From assembly GCA_029338875.1 (NCBI GenBank), contig JAQYBF010000110.1:1-61406 (forward strand): 61,406 nucleotides of DNA, given 5' to 3'. This DNA comes from Lachnospiraceae bacterium (GTDB taxonomy: Bacteria; Bacillota; Clostridia; Lachnospirales; Lachnospiraceae). The notes under the pieces are model-generated. The model was not told where the DNA came from and made no database searches. It worked only from the letters and a program-made list of their open reading frames with translations. A program made the translations under genes and the position numbers. This document shows, one piece after another, positions 26,614 to 35,327 of the stretch. Each line of letters begins with the position of its first letter. Within the stretch, counting starts at the first letter, position 1.

Positions 26614-27591
26614 ATGACCTTTCATCTGGAAACTGAAATCGAAAATGCAGACCGGATCGGCATTGCCGGCCATGTCCGGCCGGACGGAGACTGCGTTGGC
26701 AGTCTTCTTGCCGTCTATAATTACATCCATGAGAATTTCCCGGACAAGGATCTCCATGCCTTCCTGGAACCCATCCCGGACTGCTTTTCCTTTCTGACAA
26801 ATGCAGACCGGATCGAAGAACCCGGAAAGCCGCAGGCTCCCTTTGATCTCTTTATCGTCGTGGACTGCGGTGAGCCGGGAAGACTCGGGGATGCCGAGGA
26901 GTATCTCAAGGGTGCAAGAACCATCTGCATCGACCACCATCTCTCGAATGGAGACGGCTTTGCAGACCTGAACTATATTGTTCCGGATGCATCATCTGCC
27001 TGCGAACTGGTCTATAACCTTCTTCCCAAGGAAGCCATCAGCCGGGAAATCGCAGAATGCCTTTATACCGGAATGGTAACGGATACCGGAGTCTTCCAGT
27101 ATTCCTCCACCCATCACAGTACCATGGAGGCTGCCGGTCAGCTTATGGATCTGGGCATTGATTATCCGGCCATCGTAGACCGGGTCTTTAACGAGAAGAC
27201 CTTTGTTCAGAACCGGCTTATGGGCCTGGCTCTGATGAAGGCAAAGCTGAATGAGACCGGGTCAGTCATCTCCAGTGTCATCACGACGGAGGACTTCAAG
27301 ACCTGTCAGGCCGCTCCCATGGATACCGAGGGCATTGTTTCCCAGCTCCGTGTGACCCGCGGCGTCCAGGCGGCAGTTTTCCTTCACCAGAATCCGGACG
27401 GATCCTACAAGGGAAGTCTCCGGGCCAAGGGCAATATCCTGAACGTAGCCGAGATCGCACAGAATTTCCATGGCGGCGGCCATGCCAAGGCGGCCGGCTT
27501 CCGCGTGGACAAGGATCAGGACCCCGATGAGGTCATTTCTGCCATCAGTCAGGCGGTCGAAGAACAGCTGAGAAACGGCGGGTATTACTGA
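26614..27591 (+). CDS. nrnA: DHH/DHHA1 family phosphoesterase (NrnA-like nanoRNase)
   Basis: 325 residues. The DHH domain has GHVRPDGDCVGS, VVDCGE and the IDHHLS motif, with MVTDTGVFQYSST; the C-terminal DHHA1 domain ends in HGGGHAKAAGFRV. These are the metal and substrate sites of oligoribonuclease/pAp phosphatases (NrnA) that also cleave short oligonucleotides or cyclic dinucleotide products. One base separates it from the rbfA stop, and its stop overlaps the truB start, as in many Bacillota. Confidence 0.9.
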   Translation: MTFHLETEIENADRIGIAGHVRPDGDCVGSLLAVYNYIHENFPDKDLHAFLEPIPDCFSFLTNADRIEEPGKPQAPFDLFIVVDCGEPGRLGDAEEYLKGARTICIDHHLSNGDGFADLNYIVPDASSACELVYNLLPKEAISREIAECLYTGMVTDTGVFQYSSTHHSTMEAAGQLMDLGIDYPAIVDRVFNEKTFVQNRLMGLALMKAKLNETGSVISSVITTEDFKTCQAAPMDTEGIVSQLRVTRGVQAAVFLHQNPDGSYKGSLRAKGNILNVAEIAQNFHGGGHAKAAGFRVDKDQDPDEVISAISQAVEEQLRNGGYY

Positions 27592-28634
27592 TGGAAAAAG
27601 GATCGCAGAATGGATCGGTCATAAGAGTGGCAGAGGGATCGAAAAGCATCCTGAGAAGCGGATGCATCCTCATCGATAAGCCGGCCGGCTTTACTTCCTT
27701 TGATGTTGTCGCCAAGCTGCGCGGTATGCTGCATGAAAAGAAGATCGGCCACAACGGAACCCTGGATCCGGATGCCACCGGTTTATTAGAGATTTTTATC
27801 GGAAGAGGCACCAAGGCTGTGCCTCTTCTTTCGGATCACGACAAGACTTATGAGGCAGTACTGCGTCTTGGAATCAAGACCGACACCGAGGATCTGTCCG
27901 GTCAGATCTTAAGCGACAGATCGGACCTGGTCGGAAATCTGACGGAAGAAAAAATCCGCGAGGCCTTTTCTATCATTCAGAGCCGGACCAGTCAGATCCC
28001 GCCCATGTATTCAGCCAAGAAGGTCGGCGGAAAGAAGCTTTATGAGATGGCCCGGCAGGGACAGGAGATTGAACGGAAGACCGTTCCCATCGAGATCTAT
28101 GAACTGAGAATCGAAGAAATCAGCCTGCCGGAGGTCCGTTTTACGGCCCATGTATCCAAAGGCACCTATATCCGGACCATCTGCTCGGATATCGGAGATT
28201 TCCTAGGAACCGGAGCCTGCATGGCATCCCTTCGGAGAACGAAGATCGGACAGACCGATGTAAAGGATGCCCTGAGTCTGGAAGAGCTTCAGAAGCTTGT
28301 TGATCAGGACAGGGCGGAGGATGCCCTGATTCCCCTGGATCAGATGTTCTCCTATCCTAAAGCCTGTGCCGAGCCTCAGGCCGACCGCTATCTTCTGAAC
28401 GGAAATCCCATCTATGCGGAAGAAGTGCACTTTTTCTCCGAGAACGGGCCAGATGCGGAAGGCCCTGCAGGAAATCTGTTTTCATCAGCTGAAAGTAGGG
28501 ATGGCTTTTCCGGGAATTCTGCAGGACAGAAAAACAGCCAGGTCCGCCTCTACCTGTCCGATCAGAAAACCTTTGCCGGCATTTTTAAAAAAGAGGGCAG
28601 TCTCTACAAAGCAGTTAAAATCTTTCTGGAGTAA
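27591..28634 (+). CDS. truB: tRNA pseudouridine(55) synthase
   Basis: 347 residues, longer than the ~305 usual in Bacillota, through an N-terminal extension of ~20 residues and a Ser/Gly-rich insert near the C-terminus (~285-310). Core is intact: LIDKPAGFTSFDVV, the catalytic GHNGTLDPDATGLL (Asp), YSAKKVGGKKLYEMAR and HVSKGTYIRTICSDIG. Isomerises U55 in the T loop of tRNAs. ATG overlaps the preceding stop codon (TGATG). The usual Thr of GHTGTLDP is Asn here, a minor change. Confidence 0.93.
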   Translation: MEKGSQNGSVIRVAEGSKSILRSGCILIDKPAGFTSFDVVAKLRGMLHEKKIGHNGTLDPDATGLLEIFIGRGTKAVPLLSDHDKTYEAVLRLGIKTDTEDLSGQILSDRSDLVGNLTEEKIREAFSIIQSRTSQIPPMYSAKKVGGKKLYEMARQGQEIERKTVPIEIYELRIEEISLPEVRFTAHVSKGTYIRTICSDIGDFLGTGACMASLRRTKIGQTDVKDALSLEELQKLVDQDRAEDALIPLDQMFSYPKACAEPQADRYLLNGNPIYAEEVHFFSENGPDAEGPAGNLFSSAESRDGFSGNSAGQKNSQVRLYLSDQKTFAGIFKKEGSLYKAVKIFLE

Positions 28635-28638
28635 GAAC

Positions 28639-29574
28639 ATGCAGTATATCACAAGCTTTTTTGACAGCAGGATCGATGTGCCGACCGCCATATCGGTCGG
28701 AAAATTCGACGGCCTTCACCGGGGCCACGAGCTGCTTTTAAACCGGATCCGGTCCAAGACGCCTGAACTTGCCTCCTGTCTTGTCACCTTTGATATTCCT
28801 CCGAAGAACCGGATCGACCACGAGGAGGGCCGAAGCCTTCTGACCCGGGAAGAGCGGAAGAGCGAGCTAATGGGCCGTAAGATCGACTACCTTCTGGAAT
28901 GCCCCTTTACCGACCGCTTTATGAAGCTTTCTCCGGAAGAATTCATTCAGACCCTGGTCTCTAATTTCTCGATGAAATATATGGCGATCGGCCGTGATTT
29001 CCGTTTCGGCTACAAGGGAGCCGGAGATATCGAAGCTCTGGAAGAACTGTCGAAGAAATACGGCTTTACCTACGATGTGATCGATAAAATAAGTTATAAG
29101 GGCAGAGAAATCAGCTCGACCTATATTCGGGAAGACATTGAAAAGGGCAAAGTCGAAGAGGCCCATGAGCTTCTGGGTTATCCCTACTTCATCTGGGGCG
29201 AAATTATCCACGGAAACCATATCGGAACCGGCATGGGAGTTCCAACCATCAACCAGCTGCCTCCCAGGGAGAAGCTCCTTCCTCCCAAGGGGGTCTATAT
29301 TACAGAGGTCGAAATCGACCACCGGGTCTTCCATGGAGTGACGGATATCGGAGTCAAGCCGACCGTTCAGACGGATGGCCGCATGGGTGTGGAGACCCAC
29401 ATCCTCGACTTCAAGGCGGATGTCTATGAGAAGGAAGCCAAGGTCCTTTTTCTAAAATATCTGAGGCCGGAGATGAAGTTTGATTCCCTGGAGGACCTGA
29501 AAACGCAGATCCTTTCGGACAGTCATGCCGCCCTGGATTATTTCAATAAAAAATCCGGTTTACAAGCCATCTAA
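28639..29574 (+). CDS. ribF: Bifunctional riboflavin kinase / FAD synthetase
   Basis: 311 residues. Makes FMN then FAD. The N-terminal nucleotidyl-transferase domain has SVGKFDGLHRGHELLL and IGRDFRFGYKGAGD with SSTYIREDIEKGKVEEA; the C-terminal kinase domain has VHGNHIGTGMGVPTIN-like binding loop (written here as HGNHIGTGMGVPT), PPKGVYITEV and HILDF. Start at 28639 with GGAG seven bases upstream; longer in-frame starts lie inside truB and are not used. FMN is needed by the Rnf and flavoprotein genes elsewhere in the window. Confidence 0.92.
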   Translation: MQYITSFFDSRIDVPTAISVGKFDGLHRGHELLLNRIRSKTPELASCLVTFDIPPKNRIDHEEGRSLLTREERKSELMGRKIDYLLECPFTDRFMKLSPEEFIQTLVSNFSMKYMAIGRDFRFGYKGAGDIEALEELSKKYGFTYDVIDKISYKGREISSTYIREDIEKGKVEEAHELLGYPYFIWGEIIHGNHIGTGMGVPTINQLPPREKLLPPKGVYITEVEIDHRVFHGVTDIGVKPTVQTDGRMGVETHILDFKADVYEKEAKVLFLKYLRPEMKFDSLEDLKTQILSDSHAALDYFNKKSGLQAI

Positions 29575-29587
29575 GCTATGATATATT
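29559..29587 (+). promoter_or_regulatory. Promoter for rpsO
   Basis: TTTACA (29559-29564), a 17-base spacer and TATATT (29582-29587). The -35 overlaps the last codons of ribF. This would give an rpsO leader of about 95 bases. Confidence 0.65.
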
Positions 29588-29593
29588 TAACAA

Positions 29594-29691
29594 TGGTGCT
29601 GACCTGGGTTCAGTTGACGGAATTTCCGACCCCAGCTTAATCCGGGCATATAATCTGCAGGAATCCTGCAGGAGAAAATGGAGGAAAAACC
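29594..29691 (+). promoter_or_regulatory. rpsO 5' leader with paired elements (candidate S15 autoregulatory leader)
   Basis: The leader holds CTGGG (near 29605) able to pair with CCCAG (29631-29635), an inner CGGAA/TTCCG helix, and a perfect CTGCAGG-AAT-CCTGCAG hairpin (29655-29671) just upstream of the GGAGG site. S15 is known to repress its own translation through diverse leader folds in many bacteria; that this leader does so is inferred. Confidence 0.45.
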
Positions 29692-29958
29692 ATGATTACA
29701 AAGGAAAAGAAGACAGCTATTATCAATGAGTACGCAAGAACTCCCGGCGATACCGGTTCACCTGAGGTTCAGGTTGCAGTTCTGACCGAGCGTATCGCAG
29801 AGCTTACCGAGCATCTGAAGCAGAACCCCAAGGATCATCATTCCAGACGCGGACTTCTGAAGATGGTAGGTAAGAGAAGAAACCTTCTTGCTTATCTGAA
29901 GAACGTTGATATCGAGCGTTACAGATCTCTGATTGAGCGCCTTGGCCTCAGAAAATAA
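29692..29958 (+). CDS. rpsO: 30S ribosomal protein S15
   Basis: 88 residues, standard length. [38 protein letters not shown]-type start (first part shown as [13 protein letters not shown]), [15 protein letters not shown] and [12 protein letters not shown] are family signatures. Binds 16S rRNA in the central domain. GGAGG seven bases before ATG. Followed by pnp, a very conserved pairing. Confidence 0.98.
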   Translation: MITKEKKTAIINEYARTPGDTGSPEVQVAVLTERIAELTEHLKQNPKDHHSRRGLLKMVGKRRNLLAYLKNVDIERYRSLIERLGLRK

Positions 29959-29970
29959 TAGAAGCCTTTC

Positions 29971-30010
29971 GGAGCGGAACAGCATCAGCATGCCGTTCCG
30001 CTTCTTTAGT
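29971..30010 (+). terminator. Hairpin between rpsO and pnp
   Basis: GGAGCGGAAC (29971-29980) pairs with GTTCCGCTTC (29995-30004, one G-T wobble) around a 14-base loop and is followed by only TTTAG. It may partly terminate or act as an RNase processing site, as is known for the rpsO-pnp gap in other bacteria. Confidence 0.5.
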
Positions 30011-30055
30011 TAGATGTAGGGGATAAACCCCATGTGAATCGTTAGGAGACGTGAG

Positions 30056-32152
30056 ATGGTAAAGACATTCGAAATGGAACTGGCCGGACGTCCTCTCAGA
30101 GTAGAGGTCGGCAAGGTCGCAAAACAGGCAAACGGAGCCGTTTTCATTCAGTATGGTGAGACCACCCTGCTGTGCACGGCTACGGCATCTGATGCACCGA
30201 GAGAAGGTATTGATTTCTTCCCTCTCTCTGTTGAATTTGAAGAGAAATTCTATTCGGTCGGCAAATTCCCGGGCGGATTCAAGAAGAGAGAAGGAAAGGC
30301 ATCGGATAACTCCGTTCTGACCGCACGTGTCATCGACCGTCCCATGCGTCCCCTTTTCCCTAAGGATTTCAGGAACGATGTAACCTTAAACAACATGGTT
30401 ATGTCCGTTGATCCCGAATGCCGTCCGGAGCTGGTCGCTATGATCGGTACCGCTATGGCAACCTGCATTTCCGATATTCCCTTCGACGGCCCCTGCGCTA
30501 TGACCCAGGTCGGCATGAAAAACGGCGAATTCATCATCAACCCTTCCCAGAAGGACTGGGATGAGGGCGATCTGGAGCTGACTGTAGCTTCCACCCGCGA
30601 CAAGGTCATCATGATCGAGGCCGGTGCCAATCTGATCTCCGATGACAAGATGATCGAGGCCATCTACAAGGCTCATGAAGTCAACCAGTCCATCATCAAG
30701 CTGATCGACCAGATGGTTGCCGAGGTCGGAAAGCCCAAGTTCACCTATGAGAGCGTTGCCGTTCCTGCTGAAATGTTCGAGGACATGAAGAAGATCGTTT
30801 CTCCGGAAGAGATGGAAGAGGCAGTCTTCACCGATGACAAGCAGGCCCGCGAGGAAAATGTAAAGCAGATCACAGAAAAGATCCGCGAAGCCTACGCAGA
30901 GAACGAGGACTGGCTTCCTCTGGTTGACGATGCTGTCTACCAGTATGAAAAGAAGACCGTCCGGAAGATGATCTTAAAGGACCACAAGCGTCCCGACGGC
31001 AGACGTATCGACCAGATCCGCCCGCTTTCTGCAGAAGTTGATCTGATTCCCCGTGTTCATGGTTCCGCTATGTTCACCCGTGGACAGACTCAGATCTGCG
31101 ATGTTGTCACCCTGGCTCCTCTGTCCGAGGTTCAGAAGATCGACGGACTGGATCCCAACATCACCGAGAAGCGTTATATTCACCAGTACAATTTTCCGTC
31201 CTATTCTGTCGGCGAGACCAAGCCGTCCAGAGGACCGGGACGTCGTGAAATCGGCCATGGCGCACTGGCAGAGCGTGCCCTGGTTCCGGTACTTCCTTCC
31301 GTAGAAGAGTTCCCTTATGCCATCCGTGCCGTATCCGAGACCTTCGAGTCCAACGGATCCACCTCCATGGCATCGACCTGTGCCTCCTGCATGTCTCTGA
31401 TGGCAGCCGGCGTTCCTCTGAAGGACATGGTAGCAGGTATTTCCTGCGGCCTGGTTACCGGTGATACCGATGACGACTATGTTGTTCTGACCGATATCCA
31501 GGGTCTCGAGGATTTCTTCGGCGATATGGACTTCAAGGTTACCGGTACTCATGAAGGAATCTCTGCTATCCAGATGGATATCAAGATCCATGGCCTGACC
31601 CGTCCGATCGTTGAGGAAGCCATCCACAGAGCCCATGAAGCCAGAAACTTCATCATGGACACCTGCATGTCCAAGGCTATTGCCGAGCCTCGTAAGGAGC
31701 TTTCCAAGTATGCTCCGAAGATCTTCTCCATGAATATCGATCCTCAGAAGATCGGTGATGTCGTAGGTCAGAGAGGAAAGACCATCAACGAGATCATTGA
31801 TCGGACCGGCGTCAAGATCGATATTACCGATGACGGACGTGTCGATCTCTGCGGCAATGACATGGAAGGCATTGAAGAAGCCAAGCGCCTGATCGAGATC
31901 ATTACAACCGATTACTACAAGGGACAGATCCTGACCGGTAAGGTTGTAAGCATTAAGGAATTCGGTGCTTTCATCGAATTTGCTCCCGGAAAAGAGGGCA
32001 TGGTTCATATCAGTAAGATTGCTAAGGAGCGGATTGACCGGGTTGAGGATGTTCTGACCCTGGGTGATATCGTTAAGGTCATCTGCCTGGGCAAGGATAA
32101 GATGGGACGGATGTCCTTCAGTATCAAGGATGTGCCTGCAGAAGAGCGGTAA
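30056..32152 (+). CDS. pnp: Polyribonucleotide nucleotidyltransferase (PNPase)
   Basis: 698 residues. Phosphorolytic 3'-5' exoribonuclease. Two RNase PH-like halves: the first begins VKTFEMELAGRPLRVEVGK and includes GFKKREGKASDNSVL; the second contains VHGSAMFTRGQTQ, the active-site FPSYSVGETKPSRGPGRREIGHG region and DTDDDYVVLTDIQG. A KH domain (VGQRGKTINEIIDRTG) and an S1 domain (GKVVSIKEFGAFIEFAPGKEG) end the protein. GGAG upstream of the ATG. A strong terminator follows. Confidence 0.97.
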   Translation: MVKTFEMELAGRPLRVEVGKVAKQANGAVFIQYGETTLLCTATASDAPREGIDFFPLSVEFEEKFYSVGKFPGGFKKREGKASDNSVLTARVIDRPMRPLFPKDFRNDVTLNNMVMSVDPECRPELVAMIGTAMATCISDIPFDGPCAMTQVGMKNGEFIINPSQKDWDEGDLELTVASTRDKVIMIEAGANLISDDKMIEAIYKAHEVNQSIIKLIDQMVAEVGKPKFTYESVAVPAEMFEDMKKIVSPEEMEEAVFTDDKQAREENVKQITEKIREAYAENEDWLPLVDDAVYQYEKKTVRKMILKDHKRPDGRRIDQIRPLSAEVDLIPRVHGSAMFTRGQTQICDVVTLAPLSEVQKIDGLDPNITEKRYIHQYNFPSYSVGETKPSRGPGRREIGHGALAERALVPVLPSVEEFPYAIRAVSETFESNGSTSMASTCASCMSLMAAGVPLKDMVAGISCGLVTGDTDDDYVVLTDIQGLEDFFGDMDFKVTGTHEGISAIQMDIKIHGLTRPIVEEAIHRAHEARNFIMDTCMSKAIAEPRKELSKYAPKIFSMNIDPQKIGDVVGQRGKTINEIIDRTGVKIDITDDGRVDLCGNDMEGIEEAKRLIEIITTDYYKGQILTGKVVSIKEFGAFIEFAPGKEGMVHISKIAKERIDRVEDVLTLGDIVKVICLGKDKMGRMSFSIKDVPAEER

Positions 32153-32207
32153 GCCCCTGCTTCCCGGATATATAATGTGAAATGATCGGGACGGGAGTCC
32201 TGATTTG

Positions 32208-32238
32208 AAAATCGGGGCTCTTTGGCCCCGATTTTTTT
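32208..32238 (+). terminator. Rho-independent terminator after pnp
   Basis: AAAATCGGGGC (32208-32218) is perfectly complementary to GCCCCGATTTT (32225-32235), six-base loop, T tract to 32238. Confidence 0.92.
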
Positions 32239-32333
32239 CTGAGGATTTATCAGGAAATGAGGAAGACGTTTTTAAGGAATTTTCAGTCCCGATGAATGGT
32301 ATCCTTTTCTGAAGTGAATTTTTGAGGTAAGCT

Positions 32334-33092
32334 ATGGAACTGAGTGTGCATCTGGATGCCTTTGACGGGCCCCTGGATCTGCTTTTGCATCTGATTGACA
32401 AGAATAAGGTCAGTATCTATGACATCCCAATCGCTGTCATTACAGATCAGTATCTGGACTATATTGATTCCATGAGACAGGCGGATCTGGATGTCATGAG
32501 TGAATTCCTGGTCATGGCCGCAACGCTTCTGGATATCAAGTCCCGCATGCTTCTCCCCAGGGAGGAGGATGAAAACGGAGAGGAGATCGACCCGAGGTCG
32601 GAGCTTGTGGAGAGGCTTCTGGAATATAAGATGTACCGCTGCGTTTCGGAAGAACTGGCCGACATGCAGAAAGAGGCGGAGCCCCTTTATTTCCATGATC
32701 CGGATATACCCAAGGAGGTTAGATCCTACGAGGAGCCGGTGGATGTCCATAAGCTTCTCAATGGTCTGACTCTAGATGACTTAAGCAAGGTCTTCGAGTC
32801 GGTCCTCCGTCAGAAGGAAAACAGGGTCGATCCGATTCGGTCTACCTTTGGAAAAATCGAAAAGGAAGAGGTCTCTCTGGAGGACAAGATGAAGGAGCTG
32901 ACAGGCTTCGCGAAAAGCCATAAGAAGTTCTCCTTCCGCCAGCTTCTGACCAGGCAGTCCTCCCGGGTTCAGGTCATCGTGACCTTCCTTTCCATTCTGG
33001 AGCTTATGAAGACCGGGCAGATTACCATCCGACAGGAAGAGGCCTTTGGAGAGATTGAAATCACCTCCCATCTGACGGAGGAGAAGGCGTAA
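32334..33092 (+). CDS. scpA: Segregation and condensation protein A
   Basis: 252 residues. Kleisin subunit of the SMC-ScpAB condensin. Family start VHLDAFDGPLDLLLHLIDKNK followed by DIPIAVITDQYLDY, and a C-terminal winged-helix region (VTFLSILELMKTGQITIRQ) that contacts SMC. GAGGTAAG ribosome binding site. Works with ScpB encoded 123 bases downstream. Confidence 0.94.
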   Translation: MELSVHLDAFDGPLDLLLHLIDKNKVSIYDIPIAVITDQYLDYIDSMRQADLDVMSEFLVMAATLLDIKSRMLLPREEDENGEEIDPRSELVERLLEYKMYRCVSEELADMQKEAEPLYFHDPDIPKEVRSYEEPVDVHKLLNGLTLDDLSKVFESVLRQKENRVDPIRSTFGKIEKEEVSLEDKMKELTGFAKSHKKFSFRQLLTRQSSRVQVIVTFLSILELMKTGQITIRQEEAFGEIEITSHLTEEKA

Positions 33093-33215
33093 AAAAGCGG
33101 AATCAAATCCTGCTGATGGAAGTGGACAAAATGAAAATCTGAATCAGAAAATCATAGATTACAGATATCCAAAATCGAAAAGCGGGCGAACAAATAATAA
33201 AGAGTGGTGAGAACT

Positions 33216-33800
33216 ATGGAAGATAAGGAAAAAAAGCAGGCAATCGAGGGCATCCTCTTTGCCATGGGAGATTCTGTGTCGGCGGATCAGCTGGCAAAGG
33301 CCCTGGAGATCCCGGAAAAGGATGCTGAAAGGTTGGTCACAGAGCTCCAGAGAACCTATGAGGAACAAGACCGCGGCATCCGTATCCGCAATGTGAACGG
33401 CGCCTACCAGATGTCAACCTCGAAAGAAGTCTATCCCTATCTGATCCGCCTGGCCAAGCAGCCCCGGAAATATGCCCTGACGGAGGTCCTTCTGGAGACC
33501 CTGTCCATCATTGCCTACAAGCAGCCGGTCACCAAGGCCGAGATCGAAAAGATCCGAGGAGTCTCTTCCGACCATGCGGTCAACAAGCTGGTGGAATACG
33601 GACTGGTCCAGGAGCTGGGCCGTCTGGATGCACCTGGCCGGCCCATTCTTTTCGGAACGACCGATGACTTTTTACGGGCCTTCGGTATCTCCAGCGTCGA
33701 GGAGCTTCCGGTGGTTGACCCGGCCCGGGTCGAGGAGTTTACGGCTGAGGCGGAGGAAGAGGCCCGGGAGGTCCTGAAAGAGGAAAAAAACGGGCAGTGA
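33216..33800 (+). CDS. scpB: Segregation and condensation protein B
   Basis: 194 residues. Tandem winged-helix protein that binds ScpA in the SMC complex. Features: IEGILFAMGDSVSADQLAKAL, RNVNGAYQMSTSKEV, ALTEVLLETLSIIAYKQPVTKAEIE-type core (part: SIIAYKQPVTKAEI) and GRPILFGTTDDFLRAFG. ATG at 33216 preferred over a GTG at 33204 because GGTGAG lies just before it. The 123-base gap from scpA is long for this pair, which often overlaps, and contains no gene. Confidence 0.93.
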   Translation: MEDKEKKQAIEGILFAMGDSVSADQLAKALEIPEKDAERLVTELQRTYEEQDRGIRIRNVNGAYQMSTSKEVYPYLIRLAKQPRKYALTEVLLETLSIIAYKQPVTKAEIEKIRGVSSDHAVNKLVEYGLVQELGRLDAPGRPILFGTTDDFLRAFGISSVEELPVVDPARVEEFTAEAEEEAREVLKEEKNGQ

Positions 33801-33833
33801 CACAAATGCAGCGGATGTATAGGTTCATTGAAT

Positions 33834-33851
33834 TTGTCAATAATTTAACGG
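33834..33851 (+). promoter_or_regulatory. Weak Rex-like operator upstream of the decarboxylase operon
   Basis: TTGTCAA-TAAT-TTAACGG resembles the clostridial Rex consensus TTGTTAA-N4-TTAACAA with three mismatches. It lies nine bases upstream of the -35 at 33860. Inferred from similarity only; weaker than the site at 47144. Confidence 0.25.
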
Positions 33852-33859
33852 AATATCAG

Positions 33860-33888
33860 TTGTTTTGATGATCGTATTAGGATAGAAT
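33860..33888 (+). promoter_or_regulatory. Promoter of the decarboxylase operon
   Basis: TTGTTT (33860-33865), 17-base spacer, TAGAAT (33883-33888), 43 bases before the start codon at 33931. Confidence 0.6.
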
Positions 33889-33930
33889 ACATTACGTATG
33901 AAATTTATCAGCTTTATGGAGGATAGCAGC

Positions 33931-35316
33931 ATGAGTGAACGTAAGAACAGTCTTGCAGCTCAGAGAATCCAGCGCGTGCTTGATGAAAACAGCTTCGTTG
34001 AGCTTGGCGCAGGCATTACCAGCCGGAATACGGATTTCAACCTGAGTAAAGATGACACCCCATCCGACGGAGTAATTACCGGCCATGGTCTGATCGACGG
34101 CAATCTTGTCTTCGTATACAGCCAGGACAATTCCGTACTGGGTGGCACGATCGGTGAGATGCATGCAAGAAAGATCCGGAACATCTACCGGATGGCAGTA
34201 AAGATGGGAGCACCTGTAATCGGTTTCCTGGATTGCGGCGGCGTACGTCTGCAGGAATCCTTCGATGCCCTTGAGAGCATCGGATCCATCTACCAGGAAG
34301 CAGTCAAGGCTTCCGGCGTGGTTCCTGAAATTACTGCAGTAGTAGGAAAGTGCGGCGGCGGAATGTCGATTCTTGCCGGCGTCAGCGATTTCGTCTTCAT
34401 GACAGAGGATGCCAAGCTTTTCCTGAACTCTCCGGATGCCATTCCGGGAAACAATCAGGATGCCTGCGACAGCGCTTCCGCCAAGTTCCAGTATGAGAAT
34501 ACCGGACTGGTAGACGGTGTCGGCTCTGAGGAAGATATTGCAGATGCAATTCGAAATCTCGTTACCATTCTTCCGGGCTCCAACCTTGAGGATGGCTGCT
34601 TCAATGAATGCGAGGATGATCTGAACCGCGCATCCGAGATTACAGCAGACAGCGATCCTGCACAGATTGCAGCCGAGCTTTCCGATAATCATGTTTTCGT
34701 TGAGACAAAGAAGGGTTATGCCGCTTCCTTCGTTACAGGCTTTATTCAGCTTGACGGACAGACCGTCGGTCTGGTTGGAAACAGGGAAGACAAGCTGACT
34801 ACCGGCGGATGCCGCAAGGCCGCAGACTTCGTCCGCTTCTGTGATGCTTTCTCCATTCCGGTTCTGACTCTTACCAATGTTTCAGGCTATGAAGCAAGCC
34901 TTCATGCAGAGAAGACCCTGCCCAAGGCTCTTTCCGCTTTCGTATTCGCCCTTTCCGAGGCAACCGTACCGAAGATCAACCTGATCACAAAGAAGGCTGT
35001 TGGATCCGCCTATATCCTTATGAATTCCAAGTCTGTCGGTGCAGATCTCTGCCTGGCATTCCCGGATGCCGAGATGGGTATCATGGATGCGGATCTTGCT
35101 GCAAAGCTTATGTATGCAGATGACGAGAACGCAGACCTTTCCAAGGCAGCCGCTGAATTCGATGAGAAGCAGTCCGGTGTTGTGAACGCGCTCCGCCGCG
35201 GCTATATCGACCGCCTGGTAAATCCTGCAGACGCACGGAAGTACCTGATCGCAGGCTTTGAGATGCTCTGCACCAAACAGGAAGACGAGACCTATAAAAA
35301 GCATGGCACAAAGTAA
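33931..35316 (+). CDS. Acyl-CoA carboxyltransferase-domain protein (MmdA/12S-like subunit)
   Basis: 461 residues; two crotonase-like halves of the carboxyltransferase family (methylmalonyl-CoA or glutaconyl-CoA decarboxylase alpha, propionyl-CoA carboxylase beta). N half: GFLDCGGVRLQESFDALE and AVVGKCGGGMSILAGVSDF (oxyanion-hole glycines). C half: VGLVGNREDKLTTGGCRKAADFVRF, FSIPVLTLTNVSGYEA and ITKKAVGSAYILMNSKSVGADL. It is ~50 residues shorter than typical MmdA and the active-site loops differ (GKCGGG for GPCAGG, NVSGY for DVPGF), so the acyl-CoA substrate is uncertain. GGAGG sets the start at 33931, not the ATG at 33898. First gene of an operon with OadG-, biotin-, OadB- and OadA-type subunits. 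Confidence 0.8.
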   Translation: MSERKNSLAAQRIQRVLDENSFVELGAGITSRNTDFNLSKDDTPSDGVITGHGLIDGNLVFVYSQDNSVLGGTIGEMHARKIRNIYRMAVKMGAPVIGFLDCGGVRLQESFDALESIGSIYQEAVKASGVVPEITAVVGKCGGGMSILAGVSDFVFMTEDAKLFLNSPDAIPGNNQDACDSASAKFQYENTGLVDGVGSEEDIADAIRNLVTILPGSNLEDGCFNECEDDLNRASEITADSDPAQIAAELSDNHVFVETKKGYAASFVTGFIQLDGQTVGLVGNREDKLTTGGCRKAADFVRFCDAFSIPVLTLTNVSGYEASLHAEKTLPKALSAFVFALSEATVPKINLITKKAVGSAYILMNSKSVGADLCLAFPDAEMGIMDADLAAKLMYADDENADLSKAAAEFDEKQSGVVNALRRGYIDRLVNPADARKYLIAGFEMLCTKQEDETYKKHGTK

Positions 35317-35327
35317 GTGAGGTACTT

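Noticed and set aside
28414-28638. Longer N-terminus for RibF reaching back into truB
   Set aside because: The extra residues overlap the TruB coding sequence and do not resemble RibF; the ATG at 28639 has a proper ribosome binding site.
29649-29654. TATAAT as a second rpsO promoter
   Set aside because: No -35 box at usable spacing and no TG extension; it would also cut the leader to almost nothing.
30974-32401. 475-residue minus-strand open frame over pnp
   Set aside because: Antisense to conserved PNPase domains and reads through its terminator; no independent support.
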